Assembly (NCBI RefSeq): GCF_001613305.1
Contig: NZ_BDCC01000015.1
Location: 1-64,000 of the forward strand
Length of the DNA stretch: 64,000 nt
DNA from: Nocardia vaccinii NBRC 15922
Lineage (GTDB): Bacteria; Actinomycetota; Actinomycetes; Mycobacteriales; Mycobacteriaceae
Direction: 5' to 3'
The translations under genes and the position numbers were made by a program. Below, in pieces: positions 63,261 through 64,000 of this stretch. The notes beneath the pieces are model-generated. The model ran no database searches. It was not told the origin of the DNA and saw only the letters and a program-made list of their open reading frames with translations. The stretch's first letter is position 1. Every line of letters begins with the position of its first letter.

Positions 63261-64000
63261 ATGACACAGCATATCGACATGGCTTGGGCCAACTCCATGC
63301 ACGAGGCTCCGAATCCCACAACATACTGGGAACTGGTTGCCTCGGCGGCGGAAAACTATCCGGATCGGGTGGTACTCCTCGATGAATACGGCCGCCGACT
63401 GACGAGTCGACAGCTGCGCGATGCCGCATGCTCGACAGCTGCCTGGCTCGCCGGCCACGGGATCGCATCCGGGACCGTCGTCTCATGGCAGCTGCCCACC
63501 ACCCTCGAGACCATGGTGATCATGACCGCCCTGGCCCGGCTGGGCGCAGTCCAGAATCCGATCATCCCGCTGTTGCGCGAGAGCGAACTCGGCTTCATCA
63601 CCGCGCAGATCTCCGCCGAGTTCCTCCTCGTTCCCGAGACTTGGCGAGGCTTCCCCCATGGCGATCTGGCCCGTTCGCTCGCCGCGAAACGCGGTCTCGC
63701 CGCGATCATCGTCGATCACGAAACTACCCCTGCCGCAAGCGGACTGCGGCTTCCGGCAGGGGATCCGGGAAGACTTCCGGCCCCTCCGACGCCGAGTGCG
63801 GACACGCGGTGGATCTATTACTCATCGGGCACAACCGCCGCACCGAAGGGGGCACGACATTCGGATCGATCGGTCATCGCCGGATCGGCCGGCGTTGTCG
63901 GCATGGTCGGCGCGACGAGCGAGGACGTCAACCCCCTGGCCTTCCCCATATCTCATATAGGCGGCGCCGCGATGCTGGCTGCCGCATTGCTGACCGGCAT
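63261..64000 (+). CDS. Acyl-CoA synthetase (AMP-binding), cut by window end
   Basis: Starts at ATG 63261 and stays open to the last base (246 codons). The N-terminal domain reads TYWELVASAAENYPDRVVLL, and the P-loop-like AMP-binding motif is YYSSGTTAAPKGARHSD at about residues 190-206. It belongs to the FadD-type ligases that make acyl-CoA from acid, ATP and CoA. It follows the dehydrogenase pair by 93 bases and completes an activation-oxidation-hydration set. The C-terminal half lies outside the window. Confidence 0.9.
   Translation, partial: MTQHIDMAWANSMHEAPNPTTYWELVASAAENYPDRVVLLDEYGRRLTSRQLRDAACSTAAWLAGHGIASGTVVSWQLPTTLETMVIMTALARLGAVQNPIIPLLRESELGFITAQISAEFLLVPETWRGFPHGDLARSLAAKRGLAAIIVDHETTPAASGLRLPAGDPGRLPAPPTPSADTRWIYYSSGTTAAPKGARHSDRSVIAGSAGVVGMVGATSEDVNPLAFPISHIGGAAMLAAALLTG

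Noticed and set aside
1..64000. CRISPR arrays, rRNA and tRNA genes
   Set aside because: No regularly spaced repeats, no rRNA-like blocks and no cloverleaf with a T-loop motif noticed on reading; a tRNA scan was not possible.

Overview
The window looks like chromosomal DNA of a high-GC, mycolic-acid-type actinomycete, most like Nocardia or Rhodococcus. The reasons are two complete mce (mammalian cell entry) operons, an Lsr2-type nucleoid protein, many CoA-linked catabolic genes, GTG starts and abundant ATGA overlaps. The genus is an inference. I saw no rRNA, tRNA or CRISPR array.

Region 1 (1-12.1 kb): a tight minus-strand catabolic operon encodes a P450, a small ferredoxin, an SRPBCC protein, a flavin/2Fe-2S reductase, two aldehyde dehydrogenases, a Baeyer-Villiger-type monooxygenase, a zinc alcohol dehydrogenase and a lactonase-like metallo-beta-lactamase-fold hydrolase. 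This is the gene set expected for hydroxylation, ketone formation, lactone formation, lactone opening and oxidation of an alicyclic compound. A divergent GntR/UTRA regulator follows. Decayed IS66 and IS5-type fragments flank the block. Region 2 (12.1-23.2 kb): a kinase-ATPase-LuxR fusion regulator, then a plus-strand operon with an ADP-forming acyl-CoA synthetase, an MmgE/PrpD protein, a MaoC-type hydratase, a CaiB/BaiF CoA-transferase and a citrate/2-methylcitrate synthase.

Region 3 (23.3-28.4 kb) is a mobile-element graveyard. It holds a broken hydrolase, lsr2, a group II intron (domain V/VI visible) and a serine-recombinase element of about 2.24 kb with perfect 20-bp inverted ends. That element sits in the TPQGG catalytic motif of the intron reverse transcriptase. 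The two RT halves appear to come from different intron lineages.

Region 4 (28.4-43 kb): the first mce operon in canonical order (yrbEA, yrbEB, mceA-F, Mce-associated protein), followed by a deazaflavin-type reductase, a TetR regulator, an MBL hydrolase, a FAH-family enzyme, an AurF-like di-iron protein and a DUF4873 protein. Four copies of one short palindrome (CTAC-N5-GTAG type) lie at four promoters here, three of them overlapping a recognisable -10 box, which defines a probable TetR regulon. Region 5 (43-46.4 kb): IS110, SDR and MFS remnants around an SGNH hydrolase and a second TetR gene.

Region 6 (46.4-64 kb): a thiolase/DUF35 aldolase-like pair, a TetR regulator, a second mce operon with the yrbE genes moved to its 3-prime end, and a divergent operon of MaoC hydratase, amidohydrolase, two acyl-CoA dehydrogenases (probably heteromeric) and an acyl-CoA synthetase that runs off the window. 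Three copies of a second palindrome (GTCAAC-N6-GTTGAC) overlap the -35 boxes of three promoters, linking importer, beta-oxidation genes and a small divergent gene. The region resembles steroid side-chain degradation modules; the actual substrate is not shown by the sequence.
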